From the NCBI GenBank assembly GCA_013298625.1, contig JAAFIF010000024.1, positions 40,921-104,920 of the forward strand: a stretch of 64,000 bases of DNA, written 5' to 3'. Source of the DNA: Myxococcales bacterium. GTDB lineage: Bacteria > Myxococcota_A > Polyangia > Polyangiales > Ga0077539. The position numbers and the translations under genes were made by a program. Shown piece after piece: positions 30,544 through 37,661 of the stretch; the first letter of the stretch is position 1, and each line of letters starts with the position of its first letter. The notes below the pieces were generated by a model that saw nothing but the letters and a program-made list of their open reading frames with translations, ran no database searches and was not told where the DNA came from.

Positions 30544-31544
30544 CCGTGCCCCTCGGCGCTCTTGGCGGGCTTCGGCGCGTCGCCGTCGAGGTGCTGCGGG
30601 ACGCCCTCGGTGAAGCCCCCCTTCGAGTCGGGCTCGACGAAGATGCGCTTCATGTGTGGCATCTCTCCGCGCACGCGGCGCTCGATCTCGTTGATCGCCT
30701 CTTCGAGCTCGTCGACCGTGATGCCCTTCGAGAAGGCCACCTTCAGCGCGAGGATCACGTCGCTCGGACCGATGTGCAGCGTGAGCACTTCGACCACGCG
30801 ATCGACGCTCGGAGACTTCGCCACGATGCGCTCGGCGCGGTCGCGATCAGCCTTGGTCGCGCCCTCGCCGATGAGCAGCCCGTGCGTCTCGAACGCCAAG
30901 AACACCGCCACGGCGCAGAGGATCGCGCCGATCACCACGCTCGCCGCGCCGTCCACCCACGGGGCGTGCGCGAACTGCGAGATCGCGACGCCGAGCAGCG
31001 CCACCACGAGGCCGGCGAGCGCCGCGGTGTCCTCCATCAGCACCAGCGGCACTGTGACGTCCTTGGCGTCCGTGAGCACCTCGCGGTACGTGCGGCCTTG
31101 GCGCATCGCGCGAAACTCTTTGAACGCGACGCTCCACGACATCGACTCGAAGATCACGCTGCCGCCGAGCACGACGTACGCCGCGATCAGCTGCTTGGTG
31201 CTCGCGGCGGCGCCAGGGTTGTGCATCTTGTGCAGGCCCTCGTAGATGGCGAAGGCGCCGCCCACGGCGAAGAGCAGCAGGCTCACGATGAAGGGCCAGA
31301 AGTACTGCTCGCCCGAGCGCCCGAACGGATGCTTCTCGTCGGCCGGGCGCAGCGCGAGGCGCATGCCGACGATCAAGAGCGCTTGATTTCCTGTGTCTGA
31401 AACCGAGTGGACGGCCTCGGCGAGCATCGCCGTGCTCTTGCTGTAATACGCCGCGCCGAACTTCAAGACCGCGATCGCGAGGTTGCCCGCGAGCGCGGCC
31501 ATCACGACCTTCATCGAATCTTCGCCACCACCGCCGTGAGACAT
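30540..31544 (-). CDS. Cation diffusion facilitator (CDF) metal transporter
   Basis: A 334-residue inner-membrane metal/proton antiporter, likely for Zn2+ or another divalent ion. Six membrane helices are predicted. Helix 2 holds the binding site in AEAVHSVSDTGNQALLI (HxxxD) and helix 5 in VLMEDTAALAGLVVALLGV (ExxxD-type, E replacing H), a pattern seen in the ZnT9-like subgroup. The linker HPFGRSGEQYFWPF is characteristic of CDF proteins. The cytosolic C-terminal domain (about 225-310, VEVLTLHIGPSDVILALKVA, MPHMKRIFVEPDS) has the CDF dimerisation fold. The tail ends in SAEGHG. Its last bases overlap the rimI start, an odd functional pairing. Confidence 0.93.
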   Translation of the reverse strand: MSHGGGGEDSMKVVMAALAGNLAIAVLKFGAAYYSKSTAMLAEAVHSVSDTGNQALLIVGMRLALRPADEKHPFGRSGEQYFWPFIVSLLLFAVGGAFAIYEGLHKMHNPGAAASTKQLIAAYVVLGGSVIFESMSWSVAFKEFRAMRQGRTYREVLTDAKDVTVPLVLMEDTAALAGLVVALLGVAISQFAHAPWVDGAASVVIGAILCAVAVFLAFETHGLLIGEGATKADRDRAERIVAKSPSVDRVVEVLTLHIGPSDVILALKVAFSKGITVDELEEAINEIERRVRGEMPHMKRIFVEPDSKGGFTEGVPQHLDGDAPKPAKSAEGHG

Positions 31545-31604
31545 CGCTTCTCCGTCTGCTCCCGCTGTCTGTTGCTCTTGTACTCGACGTTCGCCGCGCG
31601 CTGC

Positions 31605-32339
31605 TCAGAGGGCGATCGGCCAGCGTCGGATTCGAACTCGGCCGCCCATCGCGCGCAAGATCGAACGCACCGCCCTCGGCATGGCGACCGCCGCGAGCTG
31701 CTCGCGGATCTCGTCGCGCACCTGCGAGAACCGCGTCCCGCCGTTGCGGTACGGAGCGAATCGCCCCGCGTCGAACGCCGCCCTCACTTCGGTGTCCGAC
31801 GGCTCGAGCAGCCGCGCCTGGTGCGCGCGAAGGAAGAGCGTCACGGCCATACGCCTGCGTACGGCTGCTTCGACCGTGGCGCGCCCTCCCCCGGTCGCGC
31901 GAAAGAACGCTTCGGGCGCGTTGCCGCCGAGCTGCGAGAGAAACCGCTCGACGCCCGCGTACACGTCTTGCGGGTTGGGCAGCGGGTCGTCTGAGCGGCG
32001 CGCCTCGCGTTCGAGCAGCTTTTCTCCGAGCAGATCGTTGAGGACAGCGCCCGTCACGCTCTCGTGCACGCTCGCCGTCAGCGCGCCGGGATAGCCCGAG
32101 CTCGCCAGGATCGACCGCACCGACACACGCAGCTCCGTCGCGTAGACGAACACAGGAGGCCCGTCGTCGCCTTCGATCTCGATGGAGGCTACGACCTCGT
32201 CGATCGCGCGCTCGCCGGTCGCGACCGGTCCGCGCGCGAGCTCGGTCACCTGCGGCTGCGCCCAGCCCATCGCGGGCGCGCACAGGATCGAGCACAACAC
32301 GACGGCCCCCCGAACGAGCGCAGCGCCCCCCACGCTCAC
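31605..32339 (-). CDS. Exported SurA-N-like protein, function uncertain
   Basis: A 244-residue protein starting at a GTG (32339) with signal peptide VSVGGAALVRGAVVLCSILC and cleavage near GWAQ. The mature domain opens IDEVVASIEIEGDDGPPVFVYATELRVSV. Helices SGYPGALTASVHESVTGAVL and NDLLGEKLLEREARRSDDPL follow, ending in a region IREQLAAVAMPRAVRSILRAM. This resembles the SurA N-terminal chaperone fold (strand, then the ALNQLIDRLLLEQEA-type helix) without a parvulin domain. A role in envelope protein folding is a reasonable but weak guess. The GTG overlaps the stop of the UPF0158 gene (GTGA). Longer in-frame starts exist but would bury the signal peptide. Confidence 0.65.
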   Translation of the reverse strand: MSVGGAALVRGAVVLCSILCAPAMGWAQPQVTELARGPVATGERAIDEVVASIEIEGDDGPPVFVYATELRVSVRSILASSGYPGALTASVHESVTGAVLNDLLGEKLLEREARRSDDPLPNPQDVYAGVERFLSQLGGNAPEAFFRATGGGRATVEAAVRRRMAVTLFLRAHQARLLEPSDTEVRAAFDAGRFAPYRNGGTRFSQVRDEIREQLAAVAMPRAVRSILRAMGGRVRIRRWPIAL

Positions 32340-33025
32340 GGCTCGCTCGCCGGACGATCCTCTTCTTCGACCGTGTTCGCCCCAGAGAGCCTGCGCTCGC
32401 GCAGCCACTCGAGAAACGCGATCGCCGTCTCGATCTCTCGCGCAGGAACCATGTCCGCCGCCTCGCGCAGCCTTCGGCGCAAGCCCTCGACGCCAGCGCG
32501 CGCCTTGCGCAGCGCTGTCACCGTGTCTTGCTCTTCAGTCGCGGCGGCTTCGCCGGCGACGGGGGTGTTCCACACGGGGCGGGCGACGGCTTCGATCTTG
32601 TGGGCGACGAGCCACGCGTCCATGCACGAGCGCAGCCGCTCGGTGCGAAACTCGAACCACCGCTCGCGCTCGACGGGGTACGCCATGAGCACGTCTTTGA
32701 AGCGGCGAAACGCGCCCTTTCCGTCGATCGCCGCGACGAGGCGGCCGCGCAGGTCGGGCTCGGTCACCGTCGCGATGAAGCGCTCCATCCAACGGTACTG
32801 CTCGCGCGACGAGACCGGGTCGACCCGCTGGTAGTTGGTGTCGCTCGCGATGCGCTGGTGCATCGCGGGATCCGCGACGCCGTCGACCACGCGCAGGACC
32901 TCTCCCGTCGCGAGGTGCAGGTAGCTGTGCACCTCGGGGGCGTTGTTCTCGAAGGCGTCTTCCAACGCCTCCCAGCTGATTTCGAGCTTTCGTGTGGCTT
33001 CGTTTGCGTTCTGTTCTTCGGTCAC
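32336..33025 (-). CDS. UPF0158 family protein
   Basis: A 229-residue cytosolic protein. Residues about 14-160 match UPF0158: ISWEALEDAFENNAPEVHSY with LHLATGEVLRV, RMDPVSSREQYRWMERFIAT-like segment, GKGAFRRFKDVLMAYPVERERWFEF. The C-terminal 60 residues are charged helices (VTALRKARAGVEGLRRRLRE). The biochemical function of UPF0158 is unknown. The GTG at 33025 starts VTEEQNANEATRKLEISWE. The upstream in-frame extension is basic and non-conserved. It is 115 nt downstream of glpK and overlaps the SurA-like gene by four bases. Confidence 0.8.
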   Translation of the reverse strand: MTEEQNANEATRKLEISWEALEDAFENNAPEVHSYLHLATGEVLRVVDGVADPAMHQRIASDTNYQRVDPVSSREQYRWMERFIATVTEPDLRGRLVAAIDGKGAFRRFKDVLMAYPVERERWFEFRTERLRSCMDAWLVAHKIEAVARPVWNTPVAGEAAATEEQDTVTALRKARAGVEGLRRRLREAADMVPAREIETAIAFLEWLRERRLSGANTVEEEDRPASEP

Positions 33026-33140
33026 GGATTCACCCACAGCCCCCGCGCGCAGCCTGGCGGGGCCATCGCGCGGACCGTGTTCGAGTAATAGTGCGTTGCG
33101 GACCGTCAGCGTAGCAGAACGCCGCGCGCGCAATGCGCCA

Positions 33141-34628
33141 TCAACGCAAGACGCGCTCGATCGCCTTGCGCCAACGCCCCCGAAGCCCCTCGACGTCGCC
33201 CGCCGTCGCGCCGTCGAACGTGCGTTCGACCGGCAATTTGGGCAGCGAACTGCGGTCTGCGACGAGCCCAGCGCCCAGCGCGGCGAGCATCCCAGCCCCG
33301 AGCGCCGTCGTCTCGACGACCCGCGGACGCACGACTTTGGCCCGCACCAACGCAGCCTGAACGTCCATCAGCAGGTCGTTGGCCGACGCGCCTCCGTCCA
33401 CCTTCATCGACGCCACGGGCGCCCCGGCGTCCTTGCCCATCGCGTCGACGAGGTCCCCGATGGAGAGCGCGATGCCCTCGAGCGTCGCCCGCGCGAGGTG
33501 CGCGCGCGTGGTGTTTCGGCCGATTCCGTCGATCAGCCCGCGAGCGTCCGGCGCCCAGTGCGGCGCGCCGAGGCCGGTCAGCGCGGGGACGAACACGCAC
33601 TCGCCCGAGTCGCTGACCGAGCGAGCCAGCGCTTCGATCTCCGAGGCGCTCTTGATGATCCCGAGCCCGTCGCGCAGCCACTGCACCGCGGCGCCGGCGA
33701 TGAACGAGCTGCCCTCGAGCGCATACGCGGTTTCGCCTGGAATCTTCCACGCGACCGTGGTCAACAACCGGTGGCGCGACGGCACCGGCGCCGCCCCGCA
33801 GTTCATCAAGATGAACGCGCCCGTGCCGTAGGTGCACTTCACGTCGCCCTTCTCGAAGCAGCCCTGACCGAAGAGCGCCGCTTGTTGATCGCCCGCGATC
33901 CCCGCGATGGCGATGCCGTCGGGCAGCCCTGCGACGCCCCGCGTGTGCGCGACGACCTCGGCGCTGCCAGCGATCTTGGGCAGCACTTCGCGCGGAATCC
34001 CCACGGCCGCGAGCAGCGCGTCGTCCCACTCGAGCGTGCGCAAATCCATCAGCAACGTGCGCGAGGCGTTGGTGACGTCCGTGACGTGCGCCGCGCCGCC
34101 GCTGAGCTTGTGCACGAGCCACGTGTCGATGGTGCCGAAGGCGAGCTCGCCGCGGTCCGCGCGGACTTGTGCGTCGGTCACGTTGTCGAGCAGCCAGCGC
34201 AGCTTGGTCCCCGAGAAGTACGGGTCGAGCAAGAGGCCCGCTTTGTCGAAGACCAGCGGCTCGACGCCCTGGTCGCGAAGCTTCTGGCACATGGGTGCGG
34301 TGCGGCGGTCTTGCCACACGATCGCGCGGTGCACGGGGCGGCCGGTGCGGCGGTCCCAGAGCACCGTGGTCTCGCGCTGGTTGGTGATCCCGATGGCGCG
34401 CACGCGCGAGCCCGCGTCGGCGACGCCCGTCGAAGCCAGGGCGCCTTCGATCGCCACGAGCACGCCGGCCCAGATCTCTTCAGCGTCGTGCTCGACCTGC
34501 CCCGCCGCAGGAAAGTGCTGCGGAACCTCGACGGTCTTGCGCCCCTTCACTTCGAAGGTCGCCGCGTCGAGGGCGAGGACGGTGGTGCCTGTCGTTCCTT
34601 GGTCCAGCGCGAGAATGAAGTCGCTCAT
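33141..34628 (-). CDS. glpK: Glycerol kinase
   Basis: Phosphorylates glycerol to sn-glycerol-3-phosphate. The 495-residue protein has the FGGY-kinase pattern: phosphate-1 loop LALDQGTTGTTVL, ITNQRETTVLWDRRTGRPVH, IVWQDRRTAPMCQKL, PYFSGTKLRWLLDNV, GTIDTWLVHKLSGG, AGDQQAALFGQGCFEKGDVK, YGTGAFILMN and the adenosine motif KVDGGASANDLLMDVQAAL. These glycerol-specific motifs (including SGTK and GDQQAALFGQ) distinguish it from other sugar kinases. The ATG at 34628 gives MSDFILALDQGTTG. It lies 17 nt downstream of an alpha/beta hydrolase gene, which could release glycerol from esters, so a lipid-utilisation operon is plausible. Confidence 0.97.
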   Translation of the reverse strand: MSDFILALDQGTTGTTVLALDAATFEVKGRKTVEVPQHFPAAGQVEHDAEEIWAGVLVAIEGALASTGVADAGSRVRAIGITNQRETTVLWDRRTGRPVHRAIVWQDRRTAPMCQKLRDQGVEPLVFDKAGLLLDPYFSGTKLRWLLDNVTDAQVRADRGELAFGTIDTWLVHKLSGGAAHVTDVTNASRTLLMDLRTLEWDDALLAAVGIPREVLPKIAGSAEVVAHTRGVAGLPDGIAIAGIAGDQQAALFGQGCFEKGDVKCTYGTGAFILMNCGAAPVPSRHRLLTTVAWKIPGETAYALEGSSFIAGAAVQWLRDGLGIIKSASEIEALARSVSDSGECVFVPALTGLGAPHWAPDARGLIDGIGRNTTRAHLARATLEGIALSIGDLVDAMGKDAGAPVASMKVDGGASANDLLMDVQAALVRAKVVRPRVVETTALGAGMLAALGAGLVADRSSLPKLPVERTFDGATAGDVEGLRGRWRKAIERVLR

Positions 34629-34645
34629 GTGCCTCCGCGCGGATG

Positions 34646-35422
34646 CTACCCAACCTTCTGGCTCACGCGACGGACGAACGACAGCACGCGCTCGCACACC
34701 TCTCTGGACTCGACGTCGCGGCCAAGCAAGTGCGCCGAGCGCGGCAGCACCTCCATCTCGACGCTCGCGCGCTCGCAAGCCGCGACGAGCTCGAGCGACG
34801 CAGACAGGGGCGTCGTGTCGTCGGCGCGACCGTGCACGACCAGCAACGGCACCGTGATGTTCGCGAGCAGCTCCCTGGCCGCGCGCTGACCGCGCAAGAT
34901 CTCGCGCGCCGCGCGGAGCGGCTGCGTCGCGTACGCCGGGTTGCTGCGCTTGGCGTGCGGGTCGCGCACGTCGCTCCCGCGAAACTTCGGAACGTTGATG
35001 TCCGGCAAAAACGGCCCCAACCGCTCTGCGATCTCGAGCGCGCGCTGGTCGAACGGAGGCAATTGCAGCGCGGTCCCGAGCGCGCCGATCGCGATCACGC
35101 CGCGGTGCTGTCGCAGCGCGCCGACGGTGAGCGCCAGCAGCGACCCGAGCGAAAACCCGATGACGATGGCCCGAGAGTGCTCGGCGAGCGCGTCGTCCAC
35201 GCACTGCTCGACGGCGGTGAACCACTGATCCCACGTCGCGCGCGCGAGGGCCGCGGGGCTCGTGCCGTGCCCGGGCAGCAAGGGCGCACGCACCGCGAAA
35301 CCCGCAGCAGAGACCGCGTCGACGAGCGGTCCGAGCTCCCACGGCGTGCCCGTAAACCCGTGCACCAGGATCACTGCGGGGCCGTGGCCTCCGCGCTCGA
35401 TGGGCGCCGCGTTCTCGCTCAT
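34646..35422 (-). CDS. Alpha/beta hydrolase, carboxylesterase/monoacylglycerol lipase-like
   Basis: A 258-residue hydrolase. The oxyanion loop HGFTGTPWELGPL (about residue 20) and LLPGHGTSPAALARATWDQW match the carboxylesterase Est30/monoacylglycerol lipase group. The nucleophile elbow is GFSLGSL (about residue 92). The acid is probably the Asp in VVHGRADDTTPL and the His is in LPRSAHLLGRDVE. Lacking a signal peptide, it should be cytosolic. The adjacent downstream glpK fits a role in releasing glycerol from monoglycerides, which is inference from position. The start at 35422 gives MSENAAPIERGG. It is divergent from the membrane protein gene at 35483. Confidence 0.88.
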   Translation of the reverse strand: MSENAAPIERGGHGPAVILVHGFTGTPWELGPLVDAVSAAGFAVRAPLLPGHGTSPAALARATWDQWFTAVEQCVDDALAEHSRAIVIGFSLGSLLALTVGALRQHRGVIAIGALGTALQLPPFDQRALEIAERLGPFLPDINVPKFRGSDVRDPHAKRSNPAYATQPLRAAREILRGQRAARELLANITVPLLVVHGRADDTTPLSASLELVAACERASVEMEVLPRSAHLLGRDVESREVCERVLSFVRRVSQKVG

Positions 35423-35482
35423 GACAGTGCTCTCGACCGCGAGCGACTGTACCTCTGCGTTGTCGGTGGTAGCGTTCTCACC

Positions 35483-36106
35483 GTGATCTCGAAGGACGAA
35501 TTCGCGAAGATCGTGAAAGAGATGCAGGCCACGGGCAAACCACTCACCGTGCGCAACCTCATGGTGCAAACCGAGCTGCCGCGAGCGACGGTCGAGCAGT
35601 GGCTCGAGGACCTGCAGGGCAACGCGGACCTGGTCCCCAAGGCCGAGCCGAAGAAGAAGGCCGAGGACGAGCCCGCGCCGAGCAAGAAGGTCAAAGAGAA
35701 GAGCAAGAGCGACGACGAGAGCATCTTCTCTCAGGTCAACGCGCTCAAAGACCAGGTCGTCGGCGACGTGGTGAAGAGCCAGCTCGGGATCAAAGACCAA
35801 GAAGCGGCGAAAGAGGCGAACAAGAAGTCCATCGCGACTGGGGCGATCTTGGGGCTGATCTTTCCGCCTGCGGCGTTCATCTATGCAGCGCCGGTGCTCG
35901 AGGGCGTCCTCGCGTCGGTGATCTACATCGTGATCGGCCTCGGCGTGACGAAGATCCCGATCATCGGCAGCCTGCTGGGGATCTACGTGGTCCTCGCGCT
36001 CAACTTGCTCGGCGCCGCGATGGGGCTCGCGTACACGTTTCGGTACAACCGCAACGGCAAGCGCATGCCCCTGCTGCCCAAGGGCAGCAAGGACAAGGAC
36101 GACTGA
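35483..36106 (+). CDS. Membrane protein with N-terminal helical domain, unknown
   Basis: A 207-residue protein starting at a GTG. The first 50 residues (VISKDEFAKIVKEMQATGKP, then LTVRNLMVQTELPRATVEQW) look like a small helix-turn-helix-type domain. A Lys/Glu-rich linker (about 55-85) follows. The C-terminal part has two long hydrophobic segments (about 115-140 and 145-185, with a central Gly/Pro loop GVTKIPIIGSLLGIY) and ends in a basic tail. No family is recognised. The GTG at 35483 is the only reasonable start in the frame before the conserved-looking N-terminus. Only 60 bp separate it from the divergent esterase gene. Confidence 0.75.
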   Translation: MISKDEFAKIVKEMQATGKPLTVRNLMVQTELPRATVEQWLEDLQGNADLVPKAEPKKKAEDEPAPSKKVKEKSKSDDESIFSQVNALKDQVVGDVVKSQLGIKDQEAAKEANKKSIATGAILGLIFPPAAFIYAAPVLEGVLASVIYIVIGLGVTKIPIIGSLLGIYVVLALNLLGAAMGLAYTFRYNRNGKRMPLLPKGSKDKDD

Positions 36107-36236
36107 GCGGCGCGCATGACCGGGGCGGGTACGCGAAGAGCGCCGTGGGGACGATGATTCGCACGACGGCGGGTGGGCCAAGGGCGAAGAGCGAAGGGCG
36201 AAGAGGGTGCGACGCTGTGAAGCTCGGTGTTCTCCA

Positions 36237-36258
36237 CGGCGGGTTGGCAAACCCGCCG
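36237..36258. repeat. Palindromic repeat, copy 1
   Basis: Perfect 9-bp stem CGGCGGGTT / AACCCGCCG with loop GGCA, preceded by TCTCCA and followed by CTAGCGAC. An almost identical copy lies at 36368-36389, with half-copies at 36302-36317 and near 36163-36180. This has the form of a REP-type extragenic palindrome. Confidence 0.85.
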
Positions 36259-36367
36259 CTAGCGACGGCAGAACAAGAGCCCGGTAAACACCCTCTTCGC
36301 GCCACGGCGGGTTGGCAGCGGGCGAAGGCGAAGAGCGCACGACCCAGTGAAGAAGCGGTCTTCTCCA

Positions 36368-36389
36368 CGGCGGGTTGGCAAACCCGCCG
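36368..36389. repeat. Palindromic repeat, copy 2
   Basis: The same 9-bp stem and GGCA loop as at 36237-36258. Flanking similarity extends from GTCTTCTCCA upstream to CGAGCGAC downstream, so the repeated unit is about 40 bp. Could also act as a transcription end hairpin for the plus-strand gene. Confidence 0.85.
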
Positions 36390-36423
36390 CGAGCGACGCT
36401 CGAAGCCTCGCGTCGGAAGGTCG

Positions 36424-36447
36424 CGCTGAGCGCGACCACGCTCAGCG
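36424..36447. repeat. Inverted repeat (possible terminator)
   Basis: Perfect 9-bp arms CGCTGAGCG / CGCTCAGCG with a 6-nt loop, between the palindromic repeats and the longer direct repeats. It has the same TGAGC/GCTCA core as several gene-end palindromes in this window. No T-run follows. Confidence 0.55.
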
Positions 36448-36472
36448 TGTGAAGCGAGCGCGAGCGTCTTGG

Positions 36473-36600
36473 GTCACTGGCAGCGTCGCTCACGCGTGAC
36501 CGACGGACTCGGCGGTGAACTCGGTCTGCGCCAGCCCGGTCGTACGCTCTTCTCCGTGCGTCCCCGTGAGAGACCCAGACCCACGTAATCAAGACGCGCT
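36473..36600. repeat. Diverged direct repeat, copy 1 (about 130 bp)
   Basis: Begins GTCACTGGCAGCGTCGCTC and ends with CTCCGTGCGTCCCCGTGAGA through CCCACGTAATCAAGACGCGC. The beginning and the last 48 bp align with 36639-36769; the middle is diverged. Codon-like structure is absent. Confidence 0.75.
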
Positions 36601-36638
36601 TGCCGCAGCTCGCCTCGCGCCGTGCGCAAGCGCCTCGC

Positions 36639-36769
36639 GTCACTGGCAGCGTCGCTCGCTCGCGTGACCGTTGTACACGGCGCTGCACTCGCGCTGCGTT
36701 GCCCGCACGCACGCAGGTTTCTCCGTACTTCCCCAAGAGAAACCCACGCCCACACAATCAAGATGCGCC
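36639..36769. repeat. Diverged direct repeat, copy 2 (about 130 bp)
   Basis: Begins with the same GTCACTGGCAGCGTCGCTC as copy 1 and ends CTCCGTACTTCCCCAAGAGA through CACACAATCAAGATGCGC. Spacing and order of conserved blocks match copy 1, so this is an old duplication or a dispersed repeat family. Confidence 0.75.
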
Positions 36770-36821
36770 CGAGGACACACGCTGCGCACGAGGCACACGC
36801 TCGCGCCGTGCGCTGAGCCGC

Positions 36822-37610
36822 TCAGAGCCCGTTGGGCATCGGCCACGGCCAGTTGCTCGCCGTGGTGCCGCCGTCGACCTCGAACACTTTGCCGCTGATC
36901 CACGCGCCCGCTGGCGACGCGAGAAACAGCACCATCGCGGCGATCTCGTCTGCTTCTCCGAGGCGCGCAAGCGGCGTGCGCTCCTTCATCTGTCCGAGCA
37001 GCGACTCGTCTTCGACGAACGGCCCGAGCGCGTCGGTCATCGTCGCGCCTGCGGCGATCGCGTTGACGCGGATGGTGGGAGCCCACTCGCGCGCGAGCAG
37101 CCGGGTCATGTGATCGACCGCGGCTTTGCAGGTCCCGTACGCGACGAAGCCCGAGTCCACGAGGTGCCCCATCGCAGACGAGATGTTCACGATGCTGCCG
37201 CGCCGCGCGTGCAGCGTCGGGGCGAGTCGCTTGGACAGCTCGAAGCCCGCGATCACGTTGAAGCGAAACGCCTCTTCGAAGCTCGCCGACTCGAGCGCGA
37301 TCGCCGCGGTCGGAGGCCAGCCACCGGCGTTGTTGACCAGGATGTCCACCGCGCCGAACTCGCTCGTCACGCGGTCGACCAGCGCCGCGCGCTGCGCCTC
37401 GTCGCACACGTCCGTGGCCACGCCGATGGCCTTTCGGCCCATCTTTCGGGCCTCGGCGCACACCTCGTCGAGGGTGTCCTGCCGGCGCGCCGCCACGACG
37501 ATGTCTGCCCCGGCTTCAGCGAGCGCGAGCGCGCTGGCGCGACCGATTCCGCGGCCGCCGCCCGTGACGAGCGCGACCTTGCCATCTACACGAAACTTCT
37601 CGAGCACCAT
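36822..37610 (-). CDS. Short-chain dehydrogenase/reductase
   Basis: A 262-residue classical SDR. The cofactor motif is TGGGRGIG (16-23), with ATDVCDEAQRA and the structural NNAGG. Catalytic Ser is in IVNISSAMG and the Tyr/Lys pair is in YGTCK. NAIAAGATMTDALGPF and GKVFEVDGGTT are typical C-terminal elements. Arg residues after VVAARR suggest NADPH. The substrate cannot be told from sequence, and 3-oxoacyl reductase-like or alcohol dehydrogenase roles are possible. It stands alone between the repeat region and a surface-protein gene 51 bp upstream. Confidence 0.92.
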   Translation of the reverse strand: MVLEKFRVDGKVALVTGGGRGIGRASALALAEAGADIVVAARRQDTLDEVCAEARKMGRKAIGVATDVCDEAQRAALVDRVTSEFGAVDILVNNAGGWPPTAAIALESASFEEAFRFNVIAGFELSKRLAPTLHARRGSIVNISSAMGHLVDSGFVAYGTCKAAVDHMTRLLAREWAPTIRVNAIAAGATMTDALGPFVEDESLLGQMKERTPLARLGEADEIAAMVLFLASPAGAWISGKVFEVDGGTTASNWPWPMPNGL

Positions 37611-37661
37611 GAACGCTCTTGTACCGCGAGCGCGAGGGGAGATGGCGTCGCTCGACGCGCG

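Larger units (their letters stand above)
36107..36821. other. Repeat-rich non-coding region of about 700 bp
   Basis: No credible gene lies between the convergent membrane-protein and SDR genes. The first half holds hairpin repeats built on CCACGGCGGGTTGGCA with two complete and two partial copies and GGGCGAAGAG-type short repeats. The second half holds two diverged copies of a repeat of about 130 bp. Frames that run through here give only basic, repeat-derived sequence. Confidence 0.75.

Noticed and set aside
36163..36389. CRISPR array
   Set aside because: Only two complete repeats with irregular separation and partial copies between; no cas genes.
36474..36761. Small minus-strand gene in the repeat region
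   Set aside because: The translation merely follows the two direct repeats and ends inside repeat sequence.
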